Positions 8,157 to 18,218 are shown, counted from the first letter of the stretch. The stretch: DNA of 64,000 nt from Mediterranea massiliensis (GCA_015060695.1 SUYA01000002.1:186001-250000); one strand, 5' to 3'. The notes: generated by a model not told the origin, from the letters alone. Translations and numbers: made by a program.

Positions 8157-10160
8157 TTAGAAATTTACAACTTTAGTTTCTTTATTAGCCAATACGACAG
8201 CCACTTGCTTCTTGTCAGCAGAGATTTGTACCGATTCAACCGGATTAAGCTCCTCGTCGGTAAATCCACCTTGCTTCTTCCAAAGTTGCAAAGTAACATA
8301 GATTTCACTATTCTCTACCTTATCCGATGCCATGATTACAGCAGCGTCATCGCTTACCGGATGCAAGCCCTTAGTTTTCACTGTATAAACCTTATCCCAA
8401 CCGGCCAAAGGAATCATAGCCAATTCGTATTCACCATTCGACAAGAGTTGTGCCTCCTTGTCATTCACCTTGCGTTTGCTTTCCTTGAAAGGTTCGTCGA
8501 GCAACGGCAACGAATAGTGACCCAAAGAAACCTCTGTCGGTTCGGGCACAGTCACCTTATCTACACGAAGAATACCATTGGGCAAGCAGATGTCAGCCAA
8601 CTGATACTTCACATTCTCATTGGTTTCCAATACCGCATCACGACGATAGATGTCATTCTCAAAGCTCTGGAAAGTATAGAGTCTGAGCACTTCCCACAAA
8701 GTATCCTTATTCAATGTACCATAGTTCATAGAGATTTCTCCGTTTTCGCCATCAGCCATCCAGGGGAATTCAGTATTGTAAGCCAACTTATTGTAGTTCT
8801 CCGAGCTACGGAATTTCTGCCAATCCTTGGCTACAGTTTCATGACACCATGAACGCATTTCAGAACCGCCACTATTCGGATAGTTGGTAATCAGCAAATT
8901 AGTGGCCGGCTGGAACTTATGATATACATTACCCTCTTTCAAGTCTTCTTCCCACGGGCCATTATTCTCGGTAGCCGACCAATACTGAGAGTCTTCAGGC
9001 AACAACAGTCCCAAGAAAGCCTTTCCACACCAATACACACTACCACGGCAGCTATAAATCTGCACTACCGGAGCAAACGGTCCATAGAATCCCATTGTAG
9101 GAACATTATCCATCAAGAAATCAGGATGTTGCAAGAACTGCAACAAAGTAGCCGAAGCAATGCGGCGCATCCATCCATAATTCACATTTTCATGATTGCC
9201 ATACTCCAACAAAGGAAGTGGAGAAACCGATGCAAAGCGATAGCAGCAACTACGTCCCCACAAATTCATACGTCCATCACGATTGAACATATACGGATAG
9301 TTTTCAATCATATCGCCTTGGTTCTTCATAAATTCAGCCGCCAATTCAGGGAATTGCTTTTTGCCGAACATTTCTGCCCAGAAAGGACCATAAGTCTGGT
9401 AAGCCCACATACTGTAATAGTCGTAAGCCGGTGCATCGTTGTACCAGCCTTCGCCACGATAACGTTTCAGCAACTCAGTCAAGTTAAACTTCAGATACTC
9501 TTCGTTCACCTCATAGCCCTGTTCTTTCAAGAAGCTCATAATAAACACATTGAAGAAACGCCAGTTCGAACCGATAGTAGGACCCTCACCGTAGCTCAAC
9601 AACGTTGCAGCCAACGAATCTTTCTGCGCCTGTGTCAACGGCTCCCACAACACTTCAGGAGCAGCTTGCATCGAGATAGTCAGCGAAGCCAACTCCAACA
9701 ACGTCTGGCTGGCTCCCCCCTTGCGATGCGGAATATAGCTTTTGCTTTCGGGATTGCTGATATTCACCAACTGATGCAAGTAATAATCGGCCACTTTAAT
9801 TCCATTCAGTGTCAAATCCGGATTATTCTTCAACAACGGAGCAGCTACAAAAAGCGTACGTGCCAATCCCTCCAACTTAGCCACGGGAATATCATGTTCA
9901 CCACGAGGATAAGTCTTATCCAACTGTTTCGGGAAATCCATTTGGTCGTCCAATGTCTTGATATAACTGAACGCACCGTTCAGCAGATACTCTCCGGCCT
10001 GAAGCCAGTGTTGACGAGTCATACCGGTGTAAGGACTCTTCTCGTAATCGGGATTTTCTACTACAAAGACATTTTCGTTTTGTACATCCTGCGGTTGATT
10101 ATTACAAGCCGTCAAGAGAAAGATGCTTGTTAAGCAAGCAAAGAAAGCCAACTTTTTCAT
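8157..10160 (-). CDS. DUF2264 lipoprotein, GH154-like glucuronidase candidate
   Basis: This protein of about 667 residues begins with a clear lipoprotein signal ([10 protein letters not shown] from the ATG at 10160). An in-frame ATG 21 bp upstream (10181) is possible, but the inner start gives the normal Lys-Lys signal peptide. The body is an alpha/alpha-barrel of the DUF2264 type (PF10022) with a C-terminal beta domain: [46 protein letters not shown] and [10 protein letters not shown]. To my recollection CAZy GH154 (exo-beta-glucuronidases from Bacteroides arabinogalactan loci) belongs to this group. I infer removal of terminal glucuronate from side chains. It is the first gene of the leftward operon, behind a promoter with phased repeats upstream. 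Confidence 0.8.
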   Translation of the reverse strand: MKKLAFFACLTSIFLLTACNNQPQDVQNENVFVVENPDYEKSPYTGMTRQHWLQAGEYLLNGAFSYIKTLDDQMDFPKQLDKTYPRGEHDIPVAKLEGLARTLFVAAPLLKNNPDLTLNGIKVADYYLHQLVNISNPESKSYIPHRKGGASQTLLELASLTISMQAAPEVLWEPLTQAQKDSLAATLLSYGEGPTIGSNWRFFNVFIMSFLKEQGYEVNEEYLKFNLTELLKRYRGEGWYNDAPAYDYYSMWAYQTYGPFWAEMFGKKQFPELAAEFMKNQGDMIENYPYMFNRDGRMNLWGRSCCYRFASVSPLPLLEYGNHENVNYGWMRRIASATLLQFLQHPDFLMDNVPTMGFYGPFAPVVQIYSCRGSVYWCGKAFLGLLLPEDSQYWSATENNGPWEEDLKEGNVYHKFQPATNLLITNYPNSGGSEMRSWCHETVAKDWQKFRSSENYNKLAYNTEFPWMADGENGEISMNYGTLNKDTLWEVLRLYTFQSFENDIYRRDAVLETNENVKYQLADICLPNGILRVDKVTVPEPTEVSLGHYSLPLLDEPFKESKRKVNDKEAQLLSNGEYELAMIPLAGWDKVYTVKTKGLHPVSDDAAVIMASDKVENSEIYVTLQLWKKQGGFTDEELNPVESVQISADKKQVAVVLANKETKVVNF

Positions 10161-10203
10161 GGTAATTATAAATTTATTCAAAATTATATATTATTCAATG
10201 TTG

Positions 10204-10211
10204 CAAATATA
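10204..10211 (-). promoter_or_regulatory. -7 box of the GH154 operon promoter
   Basis: The minus strand reads TATATTTG here, a perfect match to the Bacteroidetes -7 consensus TAnnTTTG, 44 bp upstream of the GH154-like start codon. The -33 element is weak (TATTG about 23 bp upstream), which would suit a promoter that needs an activator. Confidence 0.55.
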
Positions 10212-10239
10212 CAACATTTACCATTAGTAATAGGCAATA

Positions 10240-10311
10240 AATCGGTCAAAATAGGTCTAAAAATCGGTCAAACTATAAAAAAAGTCCCAAATCCATCAAA
10301 AATCAGTCAAA
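10240..10311. repeat. 11-bp phased direct repeats upstream of the GH154 operon
   Basis: Direct copies of AATCGGTCAAA lie at 10240-10250 and 10262-10272, with a degenerate copy (ATAGGTCTAAA) exactly between them at 10251-10261. A second block has AATCCATCAAA at 10290-10300 and AATCAGTCAAA at 10301-10311. Within blocks the spacing is 11 bp, one helical turn. The array covers about -40 to -110 relative to the predicted start, the usual place for an activator of a Bacteroides polysaccharide locus. The regulator is not encoded in this window. Confidence 0.65.
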
Positions 10312-10674
10312 ATACCTACAAAGTAAAAGGGTTAGTCCAAGAATTCTTCATCCTTGTGGCAAAGAAAGTTGCACCCCCAAATGTCACAACAAAACAAACA
10401 GGGGATGCCTTGCGGCGAGGGCACTGAAAGAGGTGTATTTACAATACACTTATGACGCTTATTACTCTTAACTTAGGATTTACCTGCCATTTATATCGCA
10501 ATATATATTACTATTATTTTATTCCGCCAAATATTTCCTCAAAAATTCACATAGTGAAGTACATTTCTATTTAATAAGACATAATCATTAGCTATTTGCA
10601 AAGATAATCATTGTTCCAAGTATCTTATTATATGTGAAGTTAAAATAAATTCACTTTAAAAGTTTTAGATAAAT
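10312..10674. other. Gene-poor spacer between the GH154 promoter and the ATPase remnant
   Basis: No gene is supported. On the minus strand around 10325-10395 a short open stretch reads CNFLCHKDEEFLD before a stop, which could be the tail of a lost gene. At 10401-10415 a 15-mer (GGGGATGCCTTGCGG) is identical to one arm and loop of the susD terminator at 12189-12203, in the same orientation. The rest is AT-rich with no recognisable feature. Confidence 0.4.
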
Positions 10675-11853
10675 TTACTCCGCAAACAAGTCATCAAGTA
10701 CAACTTCGCTTTGTACGGTTCCGCTATACATGTTCTTTTTTAGTCCGTAGGTGGTTACGAATGTTTGATGTATTGCTTTACGAGTTTTGGTTGCAGAACG
10801 GAAAATCTCAGCACGCTCCCTCAGGTGTTCATCATACTGCTTGGTGATTTCAAACTCACTTTGCGAAAATTTCATTTCACAAAGGTTTATGGTTTGATCT
10901 CTGCGGTCAATGAGCAGGTCAATTTGTGCTCCATCACCTTTCCAACCACATATGTCACTTTGCACACCACTAATACCCAACTTTTGCTTAATCTGTCGAA
11001 TATGGTGTAAACTCAACTGTTCGAATGAATAACCACTCCACACTCTACGAGATGGAGAGTCAATCATGTTTTGCCAATGGTTCTCATCTTGGCCACGATA
11101 TCCTTTTACAAAGCGGAGGTGGAACAATGTGAATAAGTCCGTCAATTGATATATTGTACCTCTTTCACTTTTTCCAAAAGCTGTGTACTGACGAATAAAG
11201 TCACAATCGCAGAGGTTGCGGAGTGCTTTTGTCAAGGCTCCTCCATCTTCAATCTTGGCAGCAGCCATGATCTCAATACGCGTAAGTCCAGAAACCTTGT
11301 TTGCCAACACCTCTATGATTTGTTTGTGTAATATAGCTTCGTTGAATAGCGAACGGAACAAGAAGTTATATTCTCGTGAAAGTGGAGCGTTTTGCACAAA
11401 AAATAGATTATCTACATTTTGTGTCAGACTCTTATCTCGTTCAAGCATTTGGAGGTAAAGAGGTGTACCGCCAAATATCATATAACATTCTGCAATCTGG
11501 TAGCGATTCCAATTTATTCCACGTGCTATAAGGTACTGCTCTGTCTCATATAATGAAAATGGAGCGAGATAGATACTTCGAGTGGTTCTATTATACAATC
11601 CACCTTTGTCCGAAAGAACATTCTCTCGCATCCAAGTGGTAGCACTACCACAAACTATAAGCTTTAAGCGATTGTTAGTAGCACCCCAAGAGTTCCAAAA
11701 GTATTCAAATGCTTTAATGAATCGGCTCTTTTGAGTATCCATCCAAGGCAACTCATCAAGAAATACAACAATGGGGCTATCGCAATCATTTAAGTTGTTG
11801 CAAAAATAAGCAAAATCTTCAGATTCTTTATCGGTAACTCCGTTATTTTTCAA
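10675..11853 (-). pseudogene. N-terminally truncated AAA ATPase with DUF234-type C-terminus
   Basis: The 392 codons match the middle and end of the Bacteroidetes ATPase_2/DUF234 family: Walker B (PIVVFLDELPWMD), a sensor region (IVCGSATTWM), a winged-helix part (SGLTRIEIMAAAKI), and a C-terminal nuclease-like block (AQIDLLIDR then NLCEMKFS). The P-loop segment, normally about 100 residues further upstream, is absent. There is no ATG: the frame is open only back to a TAG near 11920 and the first possible start is TTG at 11853. An ATPase without Walker A should not hydrolyse ATP, so this is most likely a decayed gene. It sits alone between susD and the GH154 operon and breaks the locus. Confidence 0.75.
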
Positions 11854-12183
11854 CTTACCGACGTAAAATATAATATTTATTGCAAAATTAGGACATACAA
11901 TGTTCTTGTAGATTTGTGACTATCATATTCAGTTATAGCTAATTGTGTAACAACTACCCAATAATACAAAAAAGTTGTTACCATTCTCTTTTCGCTTGCA
12001 AATTCCCTCCAACACCTTTTGTCTTATCCTGCTGCCTCATAAGTCGTTGAACATCAGTGCTACCGTCATTATTTCCCCTCACTCGTTAGATTTTTCCAAA
12101 GATAACAATTAATTTTAAAACAGATAACGTTGTTGATAAGATTCTTGTTTATCGGCAAAGAGGGATGCAAATAGTTATACAAA
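11854..12183. other. Spacer between ATPase remnant and susD terminator
   Basis: The minus-strand frame of the ATPase stays open for about 22 more codons (CPNFAINIIFYVGK) and then meets TAG. No P-loop motif (GxxGxGKT/S) was found further upstream in any minus-strand frame I read. No other gene, repeat or promoter is evident; the DNA is AT-rich. Confidence 0.45.
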
Positions 12184-12216
12184 AAAATGGGGATGCCTTG
12201 CGGGCATCCCCATTTT
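12184..12216 (-). terminator. Intrinsic terminator after susD
   Basis: A perfect 14-bp stem (12184-12197 with 12203-12216) encloses a 5-nt loop. On the minus strand it is followed by a run of seven T. It starts 30 bp after the SusD stop codon and ends the susCD transcript. The GC core makes it one of the strongest terminators in the window. Confidence 0.9.
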
Positions 12217-12245
12217 AATATTATCAAGTAATTAGTTGTTTATCA

Positions 12246-14273
12246 TTACTTGGTTGCAGGCTTATCTGCTTCGAGCGGCCAATAGGGGTTCTGATAGATT
12301 ACAGAAGTAGAAGGATTAGCCGGATCTGTAGCAGTCAATTGGAATTGCTTAATCATGATCGGTGACAGATAGTGAGCCATGTTCCAAGTACAGCCATCGT
12401 ATGCTGCTTGGTCAGGATAACGTTCAAACGGACGGAGATATTCGCTCTTTTCCTTAGATGAAACGTTTGCATTACTTGTATTGTCAGCAACCAAATTGGT
12501 GTACCAAGCTTCCATCGGAGTATTCCACAAGTGCATACCTTCCAAGTGAGCAGGGGTAGTAATCAATTGATCCATAGAACGCCAGCGACGGAGGTCAAGG
12601 TAACGAAGACCTTCAGCCATATATTCGCAACGACGTTCGCGACGGATGTTGTACAAAGTCTTGTCTGTCAATACTTGACCTGCGGTGTAAGCACCCCAGT
12701 CGTTTTCAGCTTCCTTAGCCATATCGGTCAACGCAATGGTGTTGTCGATGTCTGTGCTTACATGGGCACGAGCACGGAGAGCTTCCCAATAAGAACGAGC
12801 TGTGCTGTTCAAAGATCCTTCATCCAAGTAGCTTGCTTCCATGTAGTTCAGCAAAGCTTCGGCTGCACGGAACATCGGAGCTGCAGTCCAACCACCACCG
12901 TTGGCATAATGCTTACGGTTGAATGAACCACCCTTACGAAGTGCATAACCTGTTGAATAACCACGTTCGCCATCACCGTTGGTAATGTCAGGATTTGGTT
13001 CTACGAATACCACTTCCGAACCTTCGTTGTTATCCAATTCATACAATACGTTCTTTTGTCCGGGCAACTTCAAGAATACCGAGAGGCGAGTATCACGGTT
13101 AACCACTACATTGGCAATTTCCTTGTCACCCATATAGTAACCGTCACCGTCGGCATAAGTTCCGTGAGTATAAACCGGAGAACCGTCGGCCATCAAGAAG
13201 TTTTGTACAAAACCACGTGTCAAACCAGTACGGTAGTTACCACGACCGGCAGCCGAGTTTACGTTATGAGTAACCAAACCACGTCCATAAGCACGCCACA
13301 TCAATACTTCGGGATAAGAAGAAAGATTTTCAGTAGCAAACATTTCGTGGAACGGATTAGGATCTTGTGCTGCATCTTGTTGTACATAACCGGTATTTTC
13401 AGTCAACTGACCTACATACTTATCAGCTACATACTTAGCAGCTTCCTTGGCAACACCCAAGAAGTACTTGATTTCGCTGTCAATGCTACCAGAAGCATAG
13501 GTGTAAGAACCACCGGGCCAACCGTCACCACCGGGAACAAATGCAGTACCCTTGAAGTTTTGCAACCAAGTAGCTTCGAACAAAGCCACGCGTGAAGACA
13601 TCAACTTAGCTACGTCCTTGTTGATACGGTAAGTTTCCAAATCGGTATCGCTCATGTACTTGTAAGCCAAGTCCAAATCACCAAGAATAAAACGAGCCAC
13701 TTCGTTACGCGGTGAACGCTTAGAAGCTTCGGTCAATGCTGCTGCATCATCAGGTAATGGCTCAGTAATAATAGGAAAGTCACCTACACCCAAATATCTC
13801 TTATAATAAGCATACGCACGGAGGAAATACATTTCACCGATGTAGTGCTTAATCTTAGCCAAGTCACCACCAATAGTGTTTTGTGAACCGTTGATGTCAT
13901 CACCAAACTTCGGCAAAACTTGTTGGAAGAAATAGTTGATGTGATAAATACGTCCGAAATCCCAATAGCTATCGCTGCTATGAGAAGTTTTCCAACGATC
14001 TTTTGTCCAACGGTCATTGGCATTCACACCAATTTGGTTATCGGTACCGGCATCATTGCCAAAAATACCGTAACTCCAGTTGCTATGTGCATCCAAAATA
14101 TTTGGATATTCAGTCATCAAAATCGCTTCAAGCTGGTTTGCAGAGGAGTAATATGACTCCGGTGCAATGGTTGACATTGGCTCACGATCGAGGAAGTCTT
14201 CACAAGAAGTCATTCCCACAGTTGCGACTGCAGCCATCATCAGACCAAAAAGATATTTATTGTTTGTTTTCAT
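12246..14273 (-). CDS. susD: SusD/RagB family outer-membrane glycan-binding lipoprotein
   Basis: About 675 residues from the ATG at 14273; a start 30 bp upstream would spoil the signal peptide. The N-terminus is a lipoprotein signal (ATVGMTSC), followed directly by EDFLDREPMSTIAPESYY, the standard opening of SusD proteins. Helical TPR-like segments include KIKHYIGEMYFLRAYAYYKRY and the C-terminal IRRERRCEYMAEGLRYLDLRRW. SusD lids the SusC transporter at the cell surface and helps capture oligosaccharide. It follows susC by 40 bp. At the C-terminal side it ends in IYQNPYWPLEADKPATK. SusD sequences diverge too much to read the ligand, but the flanking enzymes suggest an acidic galactan. Confidence 0.95.
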   Translation of the reverse strand: MKTNNKYLFGLMMAAVATVGMTSCEDFLDREPMSTIAPESYYSSANQLEAILMTEYPNILDAHSNWSYGIFGNDAGTDNQIGVNANDRWTKDRWKTSHSSDSYWDFGRIYHINYFFQQVLPKFGDDINGSQNTIGGDLAKIKHYIGEMYFLRAYAYYKRYLGVGDFPIITEPLPDDAAALTEASKRSPRNEVARFILGDLDLAYKYMSDTDLETYRINKDVAKLMSSRVALFEATWLQNFKGTAFVPGGDGWPGGSYTYASGSIDSEIKYFLGVAKEAAKYVADKYVGQLTENTGYVQQDAAQDPNPFHEMFATENLSSYPEVLMWRAYGRGLVTHNVNSAAGRGNYRTGLTRGFVQNFLMADGSPVYTHGTYADGDGYYMGDKEIANVVVNRDTRLSVFLKLPGQKNVLYELDNNEGSEVVFVEPNPDITNGDGERGYSTGYALRKGGSFNRKHYANGGGWTAAPMFRAAEALLNYMEASYLDEGSLNSTARSYWEALRARAHVSTDIDNTIALTDMAKEAENDWGAYTAGQVLTDKTLYNIRRERRCEYMAEGLRYLDLRRWRSMDQLITTPAHLEGMHLWNTPMEAWYTNLVADNTSNANVSSKEKSEYLRPFERYPDQAAYDGCTWNMAHYLSPIMIKQFQLTATDPANPSTSVIYQNPYWPLEADKPATK

Positions 14274-14313
14274 ATTTATTCTTTTTTTCAATTGTGAATT
14301 CAATTCCTTTTTA

Positions 14314-17300
14314 TTAGAGAGTCAAGCTCAAACCAAATGACCAAGTACTTGTCAACGGATAAGAGTTACCGTATGATGAGTAACCACCGGTTGCAGTTTC
14401 AGGGTCAAATGTTCTGTTCAAGCTGGTACCTGTCCAGAGGTTTTCACCAGAAACGAAGATACGGCAGTTTTCAAAGCCGGCTTTCTTCACCAATTGCTTC
14501 GGCAATGTGTAACCGAACTGTAAGTTCTTCAGACGGATGTAAGAAGCATCTTGCAAGTAGCGAGTTTGTACTTGTTGGTTACGGCTGGTATCAAATACCG
14601 GACGTGGATAGTATGCATCAGTATTAGCAGGAATTTCATGACCCGGCAAACCAAGCGGTTGATCGTGCCAGAAGTCGCCGTGTTCCTTAAAGCCGGCAGA
14701 CCACCACATGCTGCTGGTAACACCCCAGAACATCGGAGAACCAATCCACAAATCACGCTTCATTACGCCTTGGAAGAAGGCACGTACATCGAAGCCCTTC
14801 CAGCTTGCATTCAAGTCGATACCAAAGTGCAGACGCGGAGTGTTGTTACCAATCACTGACAAGTCACCGTGATCATCAATAGTGCGTGCACCTGCATTAA
14901 TGCCCGGCTCGTTGTCCAAATCCTTATACATGATATCACCGGCACCCCATTCATTACCAAGAGCTGATTGTCCACCAACGGCTGCCAAGTGAGCATCCAT
15001 TTCAGCTTGTGTTTGAGCGATACCTACGGTTGTGTAACCCCAGATTTCACCGGTTTCACGTCCTTCAAGATATTTATCCAACGAATTTGTCGGGTTGTCC
15101 GGATAACGTTCGATATAAGTACGTGCGTCAGAGAGGTTCAAACGAGCGCTGTATCTGAAACCGTTATCCAATCTGTCTTGCCATGCAACTGTCAATTCCC
15201 AACCTTTAGTCTTCAAGTCACTATTATTGGTTGCTGGTACGCTAACACCCAATACAGCGGGTAATTCGATAGCCGGACCTACCATGTTGTCAGTGTAACG
15301 GATGAAGTAGTCGAAGCTACCGGTCAAACGGTTGTTGAAGAGACCGAAGTCGAGACCCACGTTCCAAGAACGTACCTTTTCCCAAGTCAAAGCGGTAGAA
15401 ATCAAGCCACCTACGTTAGCAGTATTCGGGCGAGTCGGGCTTGACGGATTGTATAACCAAGAACCGTTAGCAGAACCCAAAGACATATTACGGTAAGTAG
15501 GATACCAACCGGTAGTGTTCATGTTACCCAATACACCGTAAGAGAGACGGAGTTTCAATTGGTTACATACCTTTTCAAAATCTTTCCAGAAGCTTTCTTG
15601 AGCAATGTTCCAACCCAAAGAGAATGAAGGAGACCATTGCCAACGGCTACCGCGACGGAAACGAGAAGTACCGTCGTAACGGAGGTTAGCTTCAGCCATG
15701 TAACGACCTTGGTAGTCATAGTTCAAACGACCGAAGAAACCGGCAGATGCCCATTCGTTGCGAGAACCACCTACAGAAGGTGCTCGATAGTTACCATTAC
15801 CTTGTGTATTAGAAATCAAATTCAATTCCGGAAGATCTTCTACTTGTAAACCGTAACCGGTAGCATTGAAAGCATTTTGGCGTTGTTCTTCTGATTGGAA
15901 ACCAAGCATTGCTTTGAAGTTGTGTACTTCGTCCAATGTCAACGAGTAGTTGGTATAGATGTTCCAGTTGGCATAGTTGTTCTTTGTGAAGCTCTGAGAC
16001 AAGCTGGAAGTACCGTTAGTATTGATTTCGTTACCATTAACATCGTGGTTGTAGTAAGGAATAGATGTAGAACGAGTATCGGTTGTATTGGTACTGTAGT
16101 TGAACTCTACGTGAGTGATCCAATTCTTGATAGGCTCGATAATGAAAGCACCTTGGTGATAGATACGGTCGTTTTGGCTACCATATACACCACCCAAAGC
16201 CAACTGCATAGCCGGAGTGTCGGCATTACCGTTGTGGTAGTAACCGTTTTCGTCATAAACCGGCAAGTTAGGCCATGTTTGGCGACCAATCTTTTCGTAC
16301 AAACCGCTACCAAATCTTGAAGGACGGCTGTTGTCTTGACGAGTGTAACGCATGCTATAGTTGAACTTCAACCAACTTGTCAAGTTGGCATTCAACTTGG
16401 CAGTAATGTTGAAACGTTGCTTGGTATCTTCACCGTGACGGAGCAAACCGTTTTGATCCAAGAAGCCTAAAGAAGCGTAGTAGCTAACGCGTTCGTTACC
16501 ACCGCTCATGCTCAAGTTATGTTCTTGAGAGAAAGCTGATTCCTTATAGATTTCCTTGTACCAGTCCACATTGGCATAACCGGTTGTAAAGGGGTCACCG
16601 GCAGGCTTACCCCATACCTTACCGTCGGTCAACAAACCACCTACATTTGAATTACCGGCAGCTTGGTAATCGAGCATACGTTGCAAAGTTGCTTGGCTGA
16701 ATTGATCACCCCATTTAGCATTCTTAGCAGCGTAGTTGTAATAGTTAGCAAATGTGTAAGAGTCCATTTGCTCAGGCATACGAATCGGAGAGCTGAAACG
16801 GAAGTTGTTGTTGTAGTTGATGGTAGTCTTACCGGCAGAACCCTTCTTGGTAGTAACCAAGATTACACCGAACGGAGCGCGAGAACCGTAGATAGAAGCG
16901 GCAGCAGCATCCTTCAATACAGAGATGTTTTCGATGTCTTGCGGGTTAACGGTATTCAAGTCACCTTCCATACCGTCAATCAAAATCAACGGAGAACCGC
17001 TTGAACCTTGACCGATGGTACCGTTACCACGAATGTTGATAGACATGTTCTTGTCCAACTCACCGGTATTGGTAGTAATGTTCAAACCCGGAACCAAACC
17101 CTGCAAAGCTTGAGTAGCGGTAGAAACCGGACGAGACTCCAATTCCTTAGAAGTGGTTACGCCCACCGAACCTGTCAAGTTCACTTTCTTTTGAGTACCG
17201 AAACCTACAACTACTACTTCGTCCAACATTTCGTTGTCTTCTTGCAAAGTAACAGAAATTGTAGTTTTTCCGGCTACAGGCACGTCCACTGTCTTGTAAC

Positions 17301-17565
17301 CCACGTAGCTGATGGTCAGCGTAGCGTTAGAAGGAACTGTTAAAACAAAATCACCGTCGATACCGGTGATTACACCATTGGTGGTACCCTTTTCAACAAC
17401 ACTGGCACCGATAACGGGACCCATTGCATCGTTTACCACACCTTTCACTGTAATTGCATTTTGCGCATTCAGGAACGGAACGTTCAGAAAGAATGCCATG
17501 CAAATAGCCAAAATAGAAAGCACTCGGCTTCCTGTAGGCATAGAGGAAATTTTTCGTTTTTCCAT
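14314..17565 (-). CDS. susC: SusC/RagA family TonB-dependent outer-membrane transporter
   Basis: About 1083 residues from the ATG at 17565 (another ATG lies 9 bp upstream). Order of parts: signal peptide (AICMAFFLNVPFLNAQ), a carboxypeptidase-regulatory-like domain (ITVKGVVNDAMGPVIGASV to about residue 110), the TonB-interaction segment DEVVVVGFGTQKK, the plug (SVLKDAAAASIYGSRAPFGV) and a 22-strand barrel ending in a C-terminal aromatic-containing strand (TWSFGLSLTL). It imports oligosaccharides made at the surface, powered by TonB-ExbBD. Its promoter at 17610-17641 is one of the best consensus matches here. No N-terminal anti-sigma extension (STN domain) is present, so sigma/anti-sigma control is unlikely for this pair. 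Confidence 0.96.
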   Translation of the reverse strand: MEKRKISSMPTGSRVLSILAICMAFFLNVPFLNAQNAITVKGVVNDAMGPVIGASVVEKGTTNGVITGIDGDFVLTVPSNATLTISYVGYKTVDVPVAGKTTISVTLQEDNEMLDEVVVVGFGTQKKVNLTGSVGVTTSKELESRPVSTATQALQGLVPGLNITTNTGELDKNMSINIRGNGTIGQGSSGSPLILIDGMEGDLNTVNPQDIENISVLKDAAAASIYGSRAPFGVILVTTKKGSAGKTTINYNNNFRFSSPIRMPEQMDSYTFANYYNYAAKNAKWGDQFSQATLQRMLDYQAAGNSNVGGLLTDGKVWGKPAGDPFTTGYANVDWYKEIYKESAFSQEHNLSMSGGNERVSYYASLGFLDQNGLLRHGEDTKQRFNITAKLNANLTSWLKFNYSMRYTRQDNSRPSRFGSGLYEKIGRQTWPNLPVYDENGYYHNGNADTPAMQLALGGVYGSQNDRIYHQGAFIIEPIKNWITHVEFNYSTNTTDTRSTSIPYYNHDVNGNEINTNGTSSLSQSFTKNNYANWNIYTNYSLTLDEVHNFKAMLGFQSEEQRQNAFNATGYGLQVEDLPELNLISNTQGNGNYRAPSVGGSRNEWASAGFFGRLNYDYQGRYMAEANLRYDGTSRFRRGSRWQWSPSFSLGWNIAQESFWKDFEKVCNQLKLRLSYGVLGNMNTTGWYPTYRNMSLGSANGSWLYNPSSPTRPNTANVGGLISTALTWEKVRSWNVGLDFGLFNNRLTGSFDYFIRYTDNMVGPAIELPAVLGVSVPATNNSDLKTKGWELTVAWQDRLDNGFRYSARLNLSDARTYIERYPDNPTNSLDKYLEGRETGEIWGYTTVGIAQTQAEMDAHLAAVGGQSALGNEWGAGDIMYKDLDNEPGINAGARTIDDHGDLSVIGNNTPRLHFGIDLNASWKGFDVRAFFQGVMKRDLWIGSPMFWGVTSSMWWSAGFKEHGDFWHDQPLGLPGHEIPANTDAYYPRPVFDTSRNQQVQTRYLQDASYIRLKNLQFGYTLPKQLVKKAGFENCRIFVSGENLWTGTSLNRTFDPETATGGYSSYGNSYPLTSTWSFGLSLTL

Positions 17566-17609
17566 TGCAAACATTTAAGAGTTAATAAATAGGTTGTTTA
17601 AATCGGGGA

Positions 17610-17641
17610 CAAATTTAGAAAAGAAAAACAATATATACAAA
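17610..17641 (-). promoter_or_regulatory. susCD promoter
   Basis: On the minus strand TTTG (17638-17641), a 20-bp spacer and TAAATTTG (17610-17617) match the Bacteroidetes promoter consensus exactly. Transcription should begin near 17605, leaving a leader of about 40 nt before the susC ATG. Confidence 0.8.
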
Positions 17642-17690
17642 TATTAGCAAAGAAAAATCGAAACAAAATATAAAAAAATACCCCTTTGCT

Positions 17691-17830
17691 CGGTTCTCGT
17701 TCGTTTCTCGCTCGGTTTCGGGTCGGTGTCTCTTCGGTGTTTGTTCGGTGTTTCTTCGGTCGTTCTTCGGTCCTATAGAGAGCGAACAAACACCGAACAA
17801 ACACCGAAGAACGACCGAACAACGCGCGTA
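17691..17830. repeat. TTCGGTGTTTG repeat cluster with a large inverted repeat
   Basis: A non-coding stretch, richer in G+C than its surroundings, is built from units such as TTCGGTGTTTG and its complement. Arms 17732-17758 and 17783-17809 are complementary over 27 bp with one mismatch, around a 24-nt loop. A second pairing is possible between 17755-17768 and 17806-17819 (14 bp), which excludes the first. It lies about 120-200 bp upstream of the predicted susC start site, so susC transcription would not include it. Function is unknown. Confidence 0.75.
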
Positions 17831-18020
17831 CGCGTAGCGAGGATGGTGCGACGCAGATACGAGGGAAAGGGGAAAAAGAGGCTATAGCGCATCTTTTGTA
17901 TAGTATTTTCAATCTGAGTCTGCCATAAAACAGAAGTTTCAAATAGCAAAATTATTTATCGTTTATTTACCATACAACTATAAGCGACGCTTATTTATTT
18001 ATCAACCTTCGAAAGTATAG

Positions 18021-18164
18021 GAATCGGGTGGGTTAAAGCAGAAGTTCATCGGCAGCATTGGAAACATTCTGAAAGAACATAACGTAGTAGATGGGCATAT
18101 ATACTATTTTTCCGAACAAGGTGCGTTTTCCGATTTCTGTTATCAAGATTTTCCAAACAAATAA
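18021..18164 (+). pseudogene. Possible C-terminal remnant of an unidentified gene
   Basis: One forward frame is open for 47 codons and ends in TAA at 18162-18164. The translation looks like a real protein tail (FIGSIGNILKEHNVVDGHIY, then FSEQGAFSDFCYQDFPN). It is preceded in frame by TAG and has no ATG. The composition differs from the AT-rich spacer around it. I do not recognise the family. It may be debris from a gene displaced when the ATPase gene arrived. Confidence 0.35.
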
Positions 18165-18218
18165 ATTGTCTTAAAAATGAAAAATCCAAAGAAATGATTG
18201 TTTTTTAACCAACCTTAT

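Noticed and set aside
8919..10133. Reading frame of 404 codons on the plus strand
   Set aside because: It lies entirely opposite the DUF2264 gene, has a low-complexity Gln/Arg/Ile/His composition and no family motifs; it is a shadow.
17598..17942. Reading frame of 114 codons on the minus strand upstream of susC
   Set aside because: It is created by the repeat cluster, is very rich in Arg, Phe and Thr-Glu repeats, and covers the susC promoter.
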